The translations under genes were made by a program, and so were the position numbers. DNA of 64,000 bases from QGON01 sp963691905 (GTDB taxonomy: Bacteria > Pseudomonadota > Gammaproteobacteria > Chromatiales > Chromatiaceae), in the NCBI GenBank assembly GCA_963691905.1, contig OY829893.1:1116001-1180000 (forward strand), read 5' to 3'. The first letter of the stretch is position 1. Each line of letters begins with the position of its first letter. The notes below the pieces were generated by a model. That model did not search any database and was not told the origin of the DNA. It was given only the letters and a program-made list of their open reading frames with translations. Positions 46,275 through 55,229 of this stretch are shown piece after piece.

Positions 46275-47141
46275 ATGACGGTAGAGAGTGCTGAAATATC
46301 CATCTTCGATAGGTTGAGCCGCAAGCAAGTCCCTGTTTTGCCACCTGGCGCGGCATATTTGTTGAAAGCGTTGACCGACGAAAATATCGAGTTCTCTGAA
46401 CTGGCTCAGATCATTGAGCGCTTTCCCACCATTGCAGGACGTCTTATCGCGCTGGCCAACTCGGCCTGGTCTTCCCCGGTGAGCACTATTACTGCGCTGG
46501 ATAAGGCCTGTTCCAGACTCGGTTTTGGTGTGGTCAGAAGTACCAGTATCGCCTTGGCCGTCGCCTCTCCTTTCGATCCAAGCCGCTGCCCCGGATTCAA
46601 CACGGAATCTTTTTGGACCCGCGCGCTCATGACTGCTGACGCTGCGTCCTGGTTGGCGCCGGTGGCTTTATCGGTGGATGATGTTGAATCTTCTGCAGCC
46701 CGTACTGCGGGTCTGTTGCACAGTCTGGGACTGCTTTGGTTGACGGATCAACTGCCGGATGAGGTGGATCAGGCCTACACGATCGTCGAAGAGAACGATT
46801 CCGTCTCACTGAGTCAGGCCCTCTCCGGGTTGATTGGTTTCGACGATGTTTATGCCGGCGGATATTTGGGGGATAGCTGGCATCTCCCTGAACAGCTTGT
46901 TACGGCGATGGCCCACTATCCTGAGTCCGGCTTCCAGGGCGGTTACTGGGAAACCGCTACCCTGGTAGGCGTGGCGGTTTCTATGGTAACCGCTGTGCAA
47001 CAGGAGACGCCCTGGTCTGCCACGGATAGCCGCCTGGAACGGTTGGGGATTACGGTCCCGGCTGCTGAAAAGGTTGTCCAACAGATCGATCGACAGTTTG
47101 AGAGAACCCAGCAGCTGGCACAGGCGCTTTTCAACGGCTGA
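46275..47141 (+). CDS. HDOD domain protein
   Basis: 288 residues, mostly one HDOD domain (~20-215): VPVLPPGAAYLLKALTDENIEFSELAQIIERFPTIAGRLIALANSAW, KACSRLGFGVVRSTSIALAVAS and AGLLHSLGLLWLTDQLPDE. HDOD is an HD-like domain without full metal ligands, common in two-component and c-di-GMP networks and usually a protein-interaction or regulatory module. It starts 2 bp after the hybrid sensor stop, so it is translationally linked and probably its downstream output or adaptor. Specific function unknown. Confidence 0.82.
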   Translation: MTVESAEISIFDRLSRKQVPVLPPGAAYLLKALTDENIEFSELAQIIERFPTIAGRLIALANSAWSSPVSTITALDKACSRLGFGVVRSTSIALAVASPFDPSRCPGFNTESFWTRALMTADAASWLAPVALSVDDVESSAARTAGLLHSLGLLWLTDQLPDEVDQAYTIVEENDSVSLSQALSGLIGFDDVYAGGYLGDSWHLPEQLVTAMAHYPESGFQGGYWETATLVGVAVSMVTAVQQETPWSATDSRLERLGITVPAAEKVVQQIDRQFERTQQLAQALFNG

Positions 47142-47164
47142 TCGGGAGAAGCGGGCTCACTCAT

Positions 47165-47183
47165 GTGAGAACGATATTCTCAC
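47165..47183. other. Perfect hairpin after the HDOD gene
   Basis: GTGAGAA and TTCTCAC pair around CGATA. No T-run follows, so this may be a transcript-end or processing hairpin rather than an intrinsic terminator. It marks the island's downstream edge before the fliC promoter. Confidence 0.4.
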
Positions 47184-47303
47184 GCTGACGGGTGGATTGA
47201 GGGTTTGGTTGACGCGTAATTATGAGAATATTCGTTAAAAAACAATAATTTGTATCTATTTTTCCGGGCATCTAAAGTCACCGGATTATTTTTGAAAAAT
47301 CCC

Positions 47304-47330
47304 TCAAGTTCCCTTTACCGCTGCCGTTAC
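47304..47330 (+). promoter_or_regulatory. Sigma-28 promoter for fliC
   Basis: TCAAGTTC, 11 nt, then GCCGTTAC. 109 bp ahead of the fliC ATG. The TCAAG form of the -35 is the one also seen for flgK and fliS here and in Pseudomonas flagellin promoters. The rest of 47142-47438 is AT-rich leader without genes. Confidence 0.75.
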
Positions 47331-47438
47331 AGAAACCGGAAGCGGTAAATACAGTCGGTTCGACAGTATATCCGCTAAATATCAACCTAACGCCCAGGCT
47401 CGATGCAAGACATCGCCGGGCGGAAAGGAGAAGCAATC

Positions 47439-48944
47439 ATGTCAATGGTCATCAACACAAATGTCAGCTCGCTGAATGCACAGCGCAACCTGACAAGCAC
47501 CCAGAACTCTCTCTCAACCTCTATGGAACGGCTCTCTTCCGGTCTGCGCATCAACAGCGCGAAAGACGACGCGGCAGGCCTCGGCATTACTGATCGTATG
47601 ACCACCCAGATCCGTGGTCTGAATCAGGCAATGCGAAATGCAAATGATGCAATCTCTATCTCGCAGACTGCTGAAGGCGCAATGCAGGAGTCCACAAACA
47701 TCCTGCAGCGGATGCGTGAATTGGCCGTGCAGTCCGCCAATGACTCCAACAGCGCGTCTGATCGGACCAATCTGCAAAAGGAAGTGGCTCAGCTTTCACA
47801 AGAGCTGAACCGTATTTCCAGCACCACAACCTTCAACGGAAAGAATATCCTGGATGGTACTTTTACCGCTGCCAAGTTCCACGTAGGGGCAAATGCTGAC
47901 CAGACTATTTCGGTCACTATCGGTAATACCTCTGCCACTACTATGGGTGCTTATAAGGCTGATGGTACAGCAACAGAAGATCACATTGGCGGTGCACTGA
48001 CCGCGGTAGCTGATGGAACCGGCGGTAACAATGTTGCTGCGGATGCTGCATTTGCAGTGACCGGTAGCTTAGGCACCTCAACACTCTCCACTGCCCTGGA
48101 TACCACGGCAGCCAAGATCGCCTCTCAAGTCAATGGTGTGCAGGATTCAACGGGTGTGAAGGCAACCGCCAGTAACACCGTTGAGTTGAAGGCAGTGGCA
48201 ACCGGCACTATCTCTTTCACCCTTTCTTCCCAGGATGACAGTCAGGCAGCTGTAGGGTCAGCCGTTAGTATTAGCGCATTGGTAACGACCAGTACTGATC
48301 TGGCTTCTCTGCGAGATGCTATCAATGCTGAAAACGCCTCCACCGGCATCAGTGCAACCCTGAATGCTGCAGGAGATGGTATCTCTTTAACCAATACCAC
48401 TGGTCACGACATTGTTGTTGCCGATGCTTCAAATAATGATGGCGCGGATACTGGCAGCGTTGTCACAGTCGGAGCCGTCGCGCTTGCTGACTCCGATTCA
48501 ACCGGTGCGGCTGGCGTGACCGACTCCATCGTAGTGGGTGGTAAAATCGAGTTGAGTTCCTCCAAGTCATTCCAGGTGTCGACGACGGGTACCGATATCA
48601 TGGTGGCAGCTGCAACATCCGGTACTTTGAGCAGTATTGCTGATATCGATATTGGCTCCCAAACCGGCGCCAATAGCGCACTGGATGTTATCGACCAGGC
48701 CCTGAGCTTCATTTCTGACCAGCGTGCCGATCTTGGTGCCGTTCAGAACCGTTTGAGCTCCACCATCTCCAATCTCTCCAATATCAGTGAAAATGTATCC
48801 GCTGCCCGTTCACGGGTTCAGGACGCCGATTTTGCTGCGGAGACCGCTAACATGACCCGCACGCAGATTCTGCAGCAGGCCGGTGTGGCAATGCTGTCCC
48901 AGGCTAATTCCCAGCCGCAGATGGTTCTGTCTCTCCTGCAGTAA
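47439..48944 (+). CDS. fliC: Flagellin
   Basis: 501 residues. The conserved D0/D1 head (MSMVINTNVSSLNAQRNLTSTQNSLSTSMERLSSGLRINSAKDDAAGLGI) and tail (SNLSNISENVSAARSRVQDADFAAETANMTRTQILQQAGVAMLSQANSQPQMVLSLL) enclose a variable middle (~175-405) rich in Thr, Ala, Ser and Asp. It is the filament subunit. AAGGAG lies 8 nt upstream of the ATG; the family start excludes the longer frame. Only one flagellin gene is in the window. Confidence 0.97.
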   Translation: MSMVINTNVSSLNAQRNLTSTQNSLSTSMERLSSGLRINSAKDDAAGLGITDRMTTQIRGLNQAMRNANDAISISQTAEGAMQESTNILQRMRELAVQSANDSNSASDRTNLQKEVAQLSQELNRISSTTTFNGKNILDGTFTAAKFHVGANADQTISVTIGNTSATTMGAYKADGTATEDHIGGALTAVADGTGGNNVAADAAFAVTGSLGTSTLSTALDTTAAKIASQVNGVQDSTGVKATASNTVELKAVATGTISFTLSSQDDSQAAVGSAVSISALVTTSTDLASLRDAINAENASTGISATLNAAGDGISLTNTTGHDIVVADASNNDGADTGSVVTVGAVALADSDSTGAAGVTDSIVVGGKIELSSSKSFQVSTTGTDIMVAAATSGTLSSIADIDIGSQTGANSALDVIDQALSFISDQRADLGAVQNRLSSTISNLSNISENVSAARSRVQDADFAAETANMTRTQILQQAGVAMLSQANSQPQMVLSLLQ

Positions 48945-49024
48945 CGGTAACAAGCTCCAGTCGGCACCTGGTTTTGATACTGGGCGCCGGCTGAACTAAA
49001 AGGTTTAAATGTGAGGTGAAGGCC

Positions 49025-49480
49025 ATGGCTACGGACATGACAATCACAGTAGGAGCTCTACCGACTAAGGATTCTGGTAAAGATGTACGTCGTACTACGG
49101 AAAGTGAGACCCCCCAACCTCTAAAAGTCGTCGGCTCAATCTCCGGTAACCAACCGGTGGCCCCTCTCCAACAAAAAATGGTTGATGAGCGGCCTGCTGC
49201 TGTTCCGGCGGAAGCACTTAAAGGTGCTGTCAGCCAGATGCAGGATTTTGCCCAGGTGTTGCAGCGTGAGTTGCAGTTCGACCTGGACGAGGATAGTGGC
49301 AGAACAGTGGTTCGGGTAATCGATAGACAATCCGGTGATCTGATTCGCCAGATACCCTCGGAAGAGGTATTGGCGTTGGCCAAACACATGCAGGAAGCAA
49401 TCGATGTCGTAAGTGCCAAAGTTGATGGTAAGGCGGGGCGCGAGCAATCGGTAGGACTACTGATGGAAACCAGTGCATGA
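49025..49480 (+). CDS. flaG: FlaG family protein
   Basis: 151 residues. Disordered N-terminal half and a C-terminal FlaG domain with LQRELQFDLDEDSGRTVVRVIDRQSGDLIRQIPSEEVLALAKHMQE. FlaG affects filament length in Pseudomonas and Campylobacter. ATG at 49025 with AGGTGAAGG upstream. The 80-bp gap to fliC includes only a weak hairpin, so it may be read through from fliC. Confidence 0.88.
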   Translation: MATDMTITVGALPTKDSGKDVRRTTESETPQPLKVVGSISGNQPVAPLQQKMVDERPAAVPAEALKGAVSQMQDFAQVLQRELQFDLDEDSGRTVVRVIDRQSGDLIRQIPSEEVLALAKHMQEAIDVVSAKVDGKAGREQSVGLLMETSA

Positions 49481-49500
49481 TTTCCATGTTCTGAAGATTC

Positions 49501-49516
49501 AGGCATGGAGATTGCA
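49501..49516 (+). promoter_or_regulatory. Candidate sigma-54 promoter for fliD
   Basis: AGGCATG-GAGA-TTGCA with exact GG-N10-GC spacing and a good -12, but A instead of T at the start of the -24. It is 157 bp from the fliD start, further than the other sigma-54 sites here. Confidence 0.5.
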
Positions 49517-49657
49517 TGTTTCTCATAGAGTGTCGAAAACCGGACAGACAGGAGAGATTCTCCAGCGAGCCCGGTTCTCGGCGATGTGTTTACTGAAGTT
49601 TGCGCTGGTTTCTGCTCGATGTTTCGCTTGAGCCAGCCAAGCTGACGGGAGGCAAAC

Positions 49658-51010
49658 GTGCCAACCATTTCCGCACCAGGCATAGGTTCCGGACTCGACG
49701 TCAACTCCATCGTTGATCAGTTGATGGCCCTGGAGCAGATTCCCATACAGAAACTTCAGTCCAAAGAGGCGGATTTTCTGACCCAGATCAGCGCCTACGG
49801 TGCGCTGCGTGGCTCTCTGTCATCGTTTCAGAGTGCCGTGGACAAACTCAACGGTTTTTCAGGCATAGGTCTCTTCAGCGCGAGCAGTGCGAATGAGGCT
49901 GTCTTTACTGTCAATGCCGACAATGATGCCGCCGCCGGCAGTTACGACATCGTCGTTCAAGCATTGGCTGAGTCCCACAAGATGGGCTCCGCGTCGTTTG
50001 CAGATAGTGATACCACGACGATCGGGAATGCAGGTGACACTATGACGTTGGCCGTCGGCACCCAGTCGTTTAACGTGGATATCGGTGGTAAGACCCTGAG
50101 CCAGATCGAACAGGCGATCAACGAGGCAACCGACAACACGGGTATCAGTGCAGGAATCATCCAGGAAAATAGTGGTAGTTTCTATCTCACTCTGACCAGC
50201 GATGAAACCGGTCTGGAGAATGCCATGTCGGTCTCCTTTGCCGATAGTGGTAACAACCCCATTGCCGATCCATTGACCATGGTGCAGACGCGGGCTGCTG
50301 CAGATGCACAACTGTTGGTGGATAACTCCTATACCATTACTCGCAGCAGCAACAGTATCTCCGATGCCATTCAGGGGGTGACCCTGGAACTGCTGGCCAC
50401 CAGTGCCGATGAAGTGGCACTGAATGTTAATAAGGACCTGGGTGCGGTGCAGACCACAGTGCAGAGTTTCGTTGACGCATACAATAGTCTGCGTGATACG
50501 CTTTCCACCCTTGGCAGCGGTGAACTCTCCGGCGACGGAACCCTGCGCATGATGGAGCAGCAGATATCCTCGGTGCTGGGTTCAAAGTCAGATGTCGAAG
50601 GAGCGTTCAAGTATGCTTCCAGTATCGGTATCTCATTTCAGAGAGATGGCAGCCTTCAGTTGGATACCGCCGTCTTGACCGATGCTCTGGAAAGCGATTT
50701 TTCTTCGGTCACCAAACTCTTTTCCGACGATGATCAGGGACTGGCGTTCCGGCTCGATGCCCTGGTTGAGAATATGCTCGATCCCGACGGGCTGATCGAT
50801 GCCCGCGAGGACGGTCTGGATGCCAGGGTGAAAAATGTGCAGGATCAGCGGGAGTCTCTGGAGTTTCGTCTGGCCAAGACTGAGGCGCGTTTCCGGGCGC
50901 AGTATGCTGGGCTGGATACACTGATGGTACAGCTGTCTGCGACCAGCGACTTCCTGACACAGCAGCTGCAGGGGTTGCAGGATCTGGCTTCGTATGGAAA
51001 TAACAATTAG
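49658..51010 (+). CDS. fliD: FliD, filament cap
   Basis: 450 residues. N-terminal FliD motif ISAPGIGSGLDVNSIVDQLMALEQIPIQKLQSKEADFLTQISAYGALRGSLSSFQSAV and C-terminal ARVKNVQDQRESLEFRLAKTEARFRAQYAGLDTLMVQLSATSDFLTQQL are typical. It caps the growing filament. Start is GTG (49658), supported by GGGAGG 6 nt upstream. Confidence 0.95.
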   Translation: MPTISAPGIGSGLDVNSIVDQLMALEQIPIQKLQSKEADFLTQISAYGALRGSLSSFQSAVDKLNGFSGIGLFSASSANEAVFTVNADNDAAAGSYDIVVQALAESHKMGSASFADSDTTTIGNAGDTMTLAVGTQSFNVDIGGKTLSQIEQAINEATDNTGISAGIIQENSGSFYLTLTSDETGLENAMSVSFADSGNNPIADPLTMVQTRAAADAQLLVDNSYTITRSSNSISDAIQGVTLELLATSADEVALNVNKDLGAVQTTVQSFVDAYNSLRDTLSTLGSGELSGDGTLRMMEQQISSVLGSKSDVEGAFKYASSIGISFQRDGSLQLDTAVLTDALESDFSSVTKLFSDDDQGLAFRLDALVENMLDPDGLIDAREDGLDARVKNVQDQRESLEFRLAKTEARFRAQYAGLDTLMVQLSATSDFLTQQLQGLQDLASYGNNN

Positions 51011-51043
51011 TGATTTTATTATTGGATTAATGGCGGAAACAGG

Positions 51044-51070
51044 TCAAGAATCCACGCACTCTACCGATAA
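51044..51070 (+). promoter_or_regulatory. Sigma-28 promoter for fliST
   Basis: TCAAGAAT, 11 nt, then ACCGATAA (7 of 8 in the -10). 42 bp before the fliS ATG, giving the late chaperones their own promoter after fliD. Confidence 0.7.
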
Positions 51071-51111
51071 ATATACTGTTCAAAAGCAAAAAACAGTTCG
51101 AGGATTTTATA

Positions 51112-51546
51112 ATGAGCTTGAATCACAAGCGCGGGGCACAGCAGTACGGTAGCGTGGCGACAGGGTCCGAGGTGGACTATGCAACGCCTCACCGTTTGGT
51201 GCAGATGTTGATGGAAGGCGCGCTGGATAAGATAGCCATCGCCAAGGGTCATATGGATCGTAGTGAACCCGAACCCAAAGGCAGGCACATCACTTGGGCG
51301 ATTTCCATCATCAACGGTCTTCGAGGCAGTTTGGATCTCAAGGCGGGTGGCGAGATAGCCGCCAACCTCGATAACCTGTATGAATATATGGTGCGCCGTC
51401 TGACAGAATCCAATCTAATCAATGATCAGGCGATCCTTGATGAGGTCAGTGGGTTGTTACTGGAGATCAAGTCCGCCTGGGATGTGATCCCGGAAGATGT
51501 GAAAAGGGCGCCCCAACTCTCCGATAAAGCTGATTCCGCTGCTTAG
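51112..51546 (+). CDS. fliS: FliS, flagellin export chaperone
   Basis: 144 residues, helical. QYGSVATGSEVDYATPHRLVQMLMEGALDKIAIAKGHMD and NLDNLYEYMVRRLTESNLINDQAILDEVSGLLLEIKSAWD are FliS signatures. Binds the flagellin C-terminus in the cytoplasm. GAGGA lies 8 nt upstream of the ATG. Confidence 0.95.
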   Translation: MSLNHKRGAQQYGSVATGSEVDYATPHRLVQMLMEGALDKIAIAKGHMDRSEPEPKGRHITWAISIINGLRGSLDLKAGGEIAANLDNLYEYMVRRLTESNLINDQAILDEVSGLLLEIKSAWDVIPEDVKRAPQLSDKADSAA

Positions 51547-51556
51547 CGTTCTACCG

Positions 51557-51865
51557 ATGGCAGGTAACCCTGAACAGAAACTCAAGGCAGCGCTGGTGCT
51601 GAGCCGAGGCCTGCTTGAGTCTGCCCGTGCCGGTGAGTGGGAAGAAGCCCGGAATCTGGAAGCCGGGCGAGCTGAACTGCTCAGAGAGAGTCTTGGTATT
51701 CTCTCACCTCAGGGCACGGAAAATCAGATGTCTTTGATCAAAGAGATCCAGGAGATCGACCGGCAGATAACGCAGCTGGCCGATCAGGAACGTCCGCGTT
51801 TGGCGGAACAGTTGGCAAAGTTCAAAAAAGGCCGGGTTGCCAACAGGGCCTATCGGCAAGGTTGA
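51557..51865 (+). CDS. fliT: FliT-like flagellar chaperone
   Basis: 102 residues, all helical with a basic tail (AKFKKGRVANRAYRQG). FliT is small and poorly conserved, but its position just after fliS, with a helical EARNLEAGRAELLRESLGIL pattern, fits. FliT proteins chaperone FliD. It starts 10 bp after fliS with no clear ribosome site, suggesting coupling. Confidence 0.7.
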   Translation: MAGNPEQKLKAALVLSRGLLESARAGEWEEARNLEAGRAELLRESLGILSPQGTENQMSLIKEIQEIDRQITQLADQERPRLAEQLAKFKKGRVANRAYRQG

Positions 51866-51905
51866 TTGCATCCTATTGCGGATGATTTGACCGCCACCCG
51901 GATGC

Positions 51906-52703
51906 TCAAGCCGTAAGAATCAGCTCGATCACCACCTTGCTGCCAAAATAGGCCAGCATCAATACCACGAACCCGCTCAACGTCCAGATGATTGCCTTCT
52001 GACCGCGCCAGCCAAATCGAAAACGTCCCCAGACCAGCGTACCGAAGACGATCCAGGCCACAATGGATAGGATTGATTTATGCGCCAGATGCTGGGCGAA
52101 CATATCCTCCAGGAATACAAAACCCGAGATCAGGGCCAGGGTGAGCAGAACAAAACCCACGCTGATCATCTCGAATAACAGGCTCTCCATTGTCTGCAAG
52201 GGAGGCAGGGCGCGAACGAAACCGCCGGGGTGGCGATGGTGCAGGTGGTGATCCTGAATAGCCAGCAGCAGCGCCTGCACGCTGGCCAGAGTGAACAGGC
52301 TGTAGGCAAGGATAGAGACCAAAACATGGAGCGTAAGACCCTGGGAGGCGGTTTCGCTCAATAATCGTACCGAACTGAAACGGGATTCCAACAGGATCGA
52401 CAGCGCTGCCAGCGGCAGCAGCAAGATGCCGAGGTTTTCCACCGGCTTGCTCAAGCTGGAGATCAGCAGAAGCAGGACAATGGTCCAGGCGATCAGTGAG
52501 GTGGCGCTGAAGACACCGAGGTTAATGCCGGTGTCTGATGCAATGCTCTGGTAGAGGAGTGCGCCGTGCAGTGCAGTGCCGATGAATCCCAGCAGCAGGC
52601 CGAGCGGCCGCGGCAAATGTTTGCCGGTTTCGCCGCGAAACAGCCGCAGCGCAAAACAGAGGCCGGCTCCCAGATAGGCGGTAATGGCTAACAACTCAAA
52701 CAA
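51906..52703 (-). CDS. Cytochrome c assembly-like inner-membrane protein (YpjD/CorE family)
   Basis: 265 residues with about eight predicted membrane helices. The segment ETASQGLTLHVLVSILAYSLFTLASVQALLLAIQDHHLHH (from ~117) carries conserved His residues as in CcsA/YpjD proteins. The gene beside ffh in many gammaproteobacteria encodes this family. Function is not settled; it may affect heme or cytochrome c biogenesis. The TTG at 52703 is used because no ATG fits the N-terminus; confidence in the exact start is low. Confidence 0.8.
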   Translation of the reverse strand: MFELLAITAYLGAGLCFALRLFRGETGKHLPRPLGLLLGFIGTALHGALLYQSIASDTGINLGVFSATSLIAWTIVLLLLISSLSKPVENLGILLLPLAALSILLESRFSSVRLLSETASQGLTLHVLVSILAYSLFTLASVQALLLAIQDHHLHHRHPGGFVRALPPLQTMESLLFEMISVGFVLLTLALISGFVFLEDMFAQHLAHKSILSIVAWIVFGTLVWGRFRFGWRGQKAIIWTLSGFVVLMLAYFGSKVVIELILTA

Positions 52704-52929
52704 GATTCCAACCCTGCACTTTAATCTCTATTGGGTTTAATACCCCATCGGCATGCGGCGGGGTTGTTTATTGAAACTGCGGCGATAATCGCACACTTGC
52801 CGCGGCTTTTGAATCGATTTTGGCTCATGACGCAGGGCAAATCCAATGCATCGGCGCAACAAAGTGTTGGCTGATATATAATGATTAATTCGATTCAACC
52901 AATCTGGAGCGGGCGATCCGCCGAAAAGC

Positions 52930-54330
52930 ATGTTTGATAACCTGACAGAACGCCTTGGTCGTGTACTTAACAACCTGCGGGGGCAGGGACGGCTCACAGA
53001 AGAGAACATCAAGGACACCATGCGCGAAGTGCGCATGGCACTGCTTGAGGCCGATGTTGCCCTGCCGGTGGTGCGTGCCTTTGTCGATCGAGTGAAGACG
53101 AAGGCGAGTGGCGAGGAGGTGATGAAGAGCCTCACCCCCGGCCAGACGCTGATCAAGATCGTCAACGACGAACTGGTCCAGGTGATGGGCGAGGCCAACG
53201 AAAGTCTCGATCTGTCAGCACAACCCCCCGCTGTCATCCTGATGGCGGGTCTGCAGGGCTCGGGTAAGACCACCAGCGTCGCCAAGCTTTCGCACTGGTT
53301 GCAGTTGAACGGCAAGAAGAAGGTTATGGTGGTGAGTTGTGACGTCTACCGTCCAGCCGCTATCGAGCAGTTGCAGACCCTCTCCCGGGAGGTTGATGCT
53401 GAGTTTATTCCCAGTTCTCCGGAGCAGAAGCCGGTCGACATAGCGAAGGATGCAGTGACGCGGGCCAGGCAGGCTTTTGCCGATGTGCTGATCGTCGATA
53501 CTGCGGGCCGACTGCATGTCGATGAGGAGATGATGGGGGAGATCAAGGCGCTCCACGCGACCCTGGACCCTGTCGAGACCCTGTTTGTGGTCGACAGCAT
53601 GACCGGCCAGGACGCCGCCAATACAGCGAAGGCATTCAACGAGGCCCTGCCGCTGACCGGTGTGATCCTGACCAAGGCAGATGGTGACGCCAGAGGCGGC
53701 GCCGCACTCTCAATTCGCCAGATTACCGGCAAGCCGATCAAGTTTATCGGTGTGGGCGAGAAGACCGACGCCCTGGAGCCGTTTCATCCTGACCGCATCG
53801 CCTCCCGCATCCTCGGTATGGGGGATGTGCTCAGCCTGGTGGAGGAGGTTACCCGCAAGGTCGACCAGAACAAGGCCGCGAAGTTGGCCGCCAAGCTGAA
53901 GAAGGGCAAGGGTTTCGACCTTGAGGACTTCAAGGAGCAGATGCAGCAGATGAACCAGATGGGCGGCATGAGCGGCCTGCTGGACAAACTGCCGGGAGTG
54001 GGCCAGCTACCTGATCATGTGAAAAATCAGGTGAACGACAAAGATATCGGCCACCTCATCGCCATCATCAACTCAATGACACCCCAGGAGCGGCGTTTTC
54101 CGGCGATCCTCAAGGGATCCCGCAAGCGGCGAATTGCTGCCGGTTCCGGCACCCAGGTGCAGGAAGTGAACAAACTGCTGAAGCAGTTCACCCAGATGCA
54201 GAGGATGATGAAAAAAATGAAGGGTGGCGGCATGAAGAAAATGCTGCGGGGCCTGGGCGGCAAGTTTCCCGGAATGCCAGGGGGTGGAATGCCAGGCGGC
54301 GGCGGAGGTGGAGGCGGGTTTCCTTTTTAG
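52930..54330 (+). CDS. ffh: Signal recognition particle protein Ffh
   Basis: 466 residues: N domain, GTPase domain with G1 GLQGSGKTT (107-115), DTAGRLH, TKADGDARGG, and a Met-rich M domain (MQQMNQMGGM, FTQMQRMMKKMKGGGMKKMLRG) with a Gly-rich tail. It binds 4.5S RNA and signal sequences and targets ribosomes to FtsY. Divergent from the ypjD-like gene. Usually rpsP follows directly; here 1.2 kb intervene. Confidence 0.97.
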   Translation: MFDNLTERLGRVLNNLRGQGRLTEENIKDTMREVRMALLEADVALPVVRAFVDRVKTKASGEEVMKSLTPGQTLIKIVNDELVQVMGEANESLDLSAQPPAVILMAGLQGSGKTTSVAKLSHWLQLNGKKKVMVVSCDVYRPAAIEQLQTLSREVDAEFIPSSPEQKPVDIAKDAVTRARQAFADVLIVDTAGRLHVDEEMMGEIKALHATLDPVETLFVVDSMTGQDAANTAKAFNEALPLTGVILTKADGDARGGAALSIRQITGKPIKFIGVGEKTDALEPFHPDRIASRILGMGDVLSLVEEVTRKVDQNKAAKLAAKLKKGKGFDLEDFKEQMQQMNQMGGMSGLLDKLPGVGQLPDHVKNQVNDKDIGHLIAIINSMTPQERRFPAILKGSRKRRIAAGSGTQVQEVNKLLKQFTQMQRMMKKMKGGGMKKMLRGLGGKFPGMPGGGMPGGGGGGGGFPF

Positions 54331-54371
54331 GTAACAGGGTTTAGGTCACAGGCTCCAGGTGACAGGTATCA
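54330..54371. repeat. Degenerate heptanucleotide array after ffh
   Basis: Six in-phase heptamers GGTAACA GGGTTTA GGTCACA GGCTCCA GGTGACA GGTATCA begin on the last base of the ffh stop codon. All start GG and end A. They match, in opposite orientation, the array at 54491. Confidence 0.65.
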
Positions 54372-54490
54372 GGTTTGTTTTGACTTTCCACCCTTTCCCT
54401 CCCCGCAGGGGAGGAGAGCATTTAGCAGGGGCGGAGTGAAAAATCTGATAATTTCTACTTGACCCAAAAAATGCACCCGCAATAATCTTG

Positions 54491-54520
54491 CTGTCACCTG
54501 TCACCTGTCACCTGTCACCT
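54491..54520. repeat. (CTGTCAC)4 heptanucleotide array
   Basis: Four perfect tandem copies of CTGTCAC plus CT. The reverse complement reads GGTGACA, the same heptamer as in the array after ffh, so the two arrays are inverted relative to one another with ~119 bp between. That segment and 54521-54700 show no gene. Confidence 0.85.
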
Positions 54521-54700
54521 GATTCGTTTCCATGCAGGGCATGGGAATGCGATAAACCACAAAGATGTAATTGGATATTTTTGGTCGGAGGTTGCTGATC
54601 CCGGGCTATAGTTATTCATACAACGGCAGTAGGTTATTCGCCGACTATTTGCGGGGGAGCCTCGGACACTGACAATCGCGGTGCCTCCGGAGGAGGAGAG

Positions 54701-55150
54701 ATGGCTGATTCAACACCGAATCGGTGCCGGGAACTCGCACCATCTGTTGTTAATATTTCTGAATTTCACCCCGCTCCGCAGTTAATCCACCTTACCAGGA
54801 AGCAGTGGCGGTCGGTTCGTAAGGAAATCCCAAAGGGCCGGAAACTACCGAAGAAGGGGGTGTTTCTGGCAGTGCACCGGCTGGAAAAGGGTGGAGTGAT
54901 GCTCGAACCCACGGTGGCAGGCAAGCGGCGTCGCAAAGCAAATGCCGAGTTTAGCTATATATGGACCGAGAACGGCATTGAGATCTGGGTCCGGTTTGAC
55001 CGCCGCGGTTCCCCATGTCGTTTGTTTATGACGGGTGGAGGGCGCTGGACACCAAAGTTTTTCTGTATCCGGGGCCGCTGTCCGGGCCGCTGCTCGGTTC
55101 GCATAGTACGCCGGCGTGGGCGAAGATATATCTATTGCCAGTGCAGGTGA
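54701..55150 (+). CDS. Orphan Arg/Cys-rich basic protein, unknown function
   Basis: 149 residues, highly basic. Lys/Arg-rich segments (WRSVRKEIPKGRKLPKKG, GKRRRKANAE) and a Cys-rich C-terminus: PKFFCIRGRCPGRCSVRIVRRRGRRYIYCQC has five Cys in about 28 residues, suggesting metal binding or a cystine knot. No signal peptide or membrane segment. GGAGGAGGAGAG precedes the ATG, a very strong ribosome site, which supports expression. I do not recognise a family. It sits alone between two pairs of repeat arrays inside the ffh-rpsP gap. Confidence 0.6.
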   Translation: MADSTPNRCRELAPSVVNISEFHPAPQLIHLTRKQWRSVRKEIPKGRKLPKKGVFLAVHRLEKGGVMLEPTVAGKRRRKANAEFSYIWTENGIEIWVRFDRRGSPCRLFMTGGGRWTPKFFCIRGRCPGRCSVRIVRRRGRRYIYCQCR

Positions 55151-55157
55151 AAAAATA

Positions 55158-55171
55158 GGTTAAAGGATAAA
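55158..55171. repeat. Short heptanucleotide array, GGNTAAA type
   Basis: GGTTAAA GGATAAA in phase, followed by GGTGG, eight bases after the stop of the orphan gene. Opposite in orientation to the array at 55388. Confidence 0.55.
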
Positions 55172-55229
55172 GGTGGCCGTGCCATCGGAGAGGCCGAATC
55201 TCGTCGTTACTGCGATGGGAAGCAGGCAG

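Noticed and set aside
54491..54520. The CTGTCAC tandem array as a possible CRISPR or origin iteron.
   Set aside because: Units are 7 bp with no spacers and no cas or rep gene is near.
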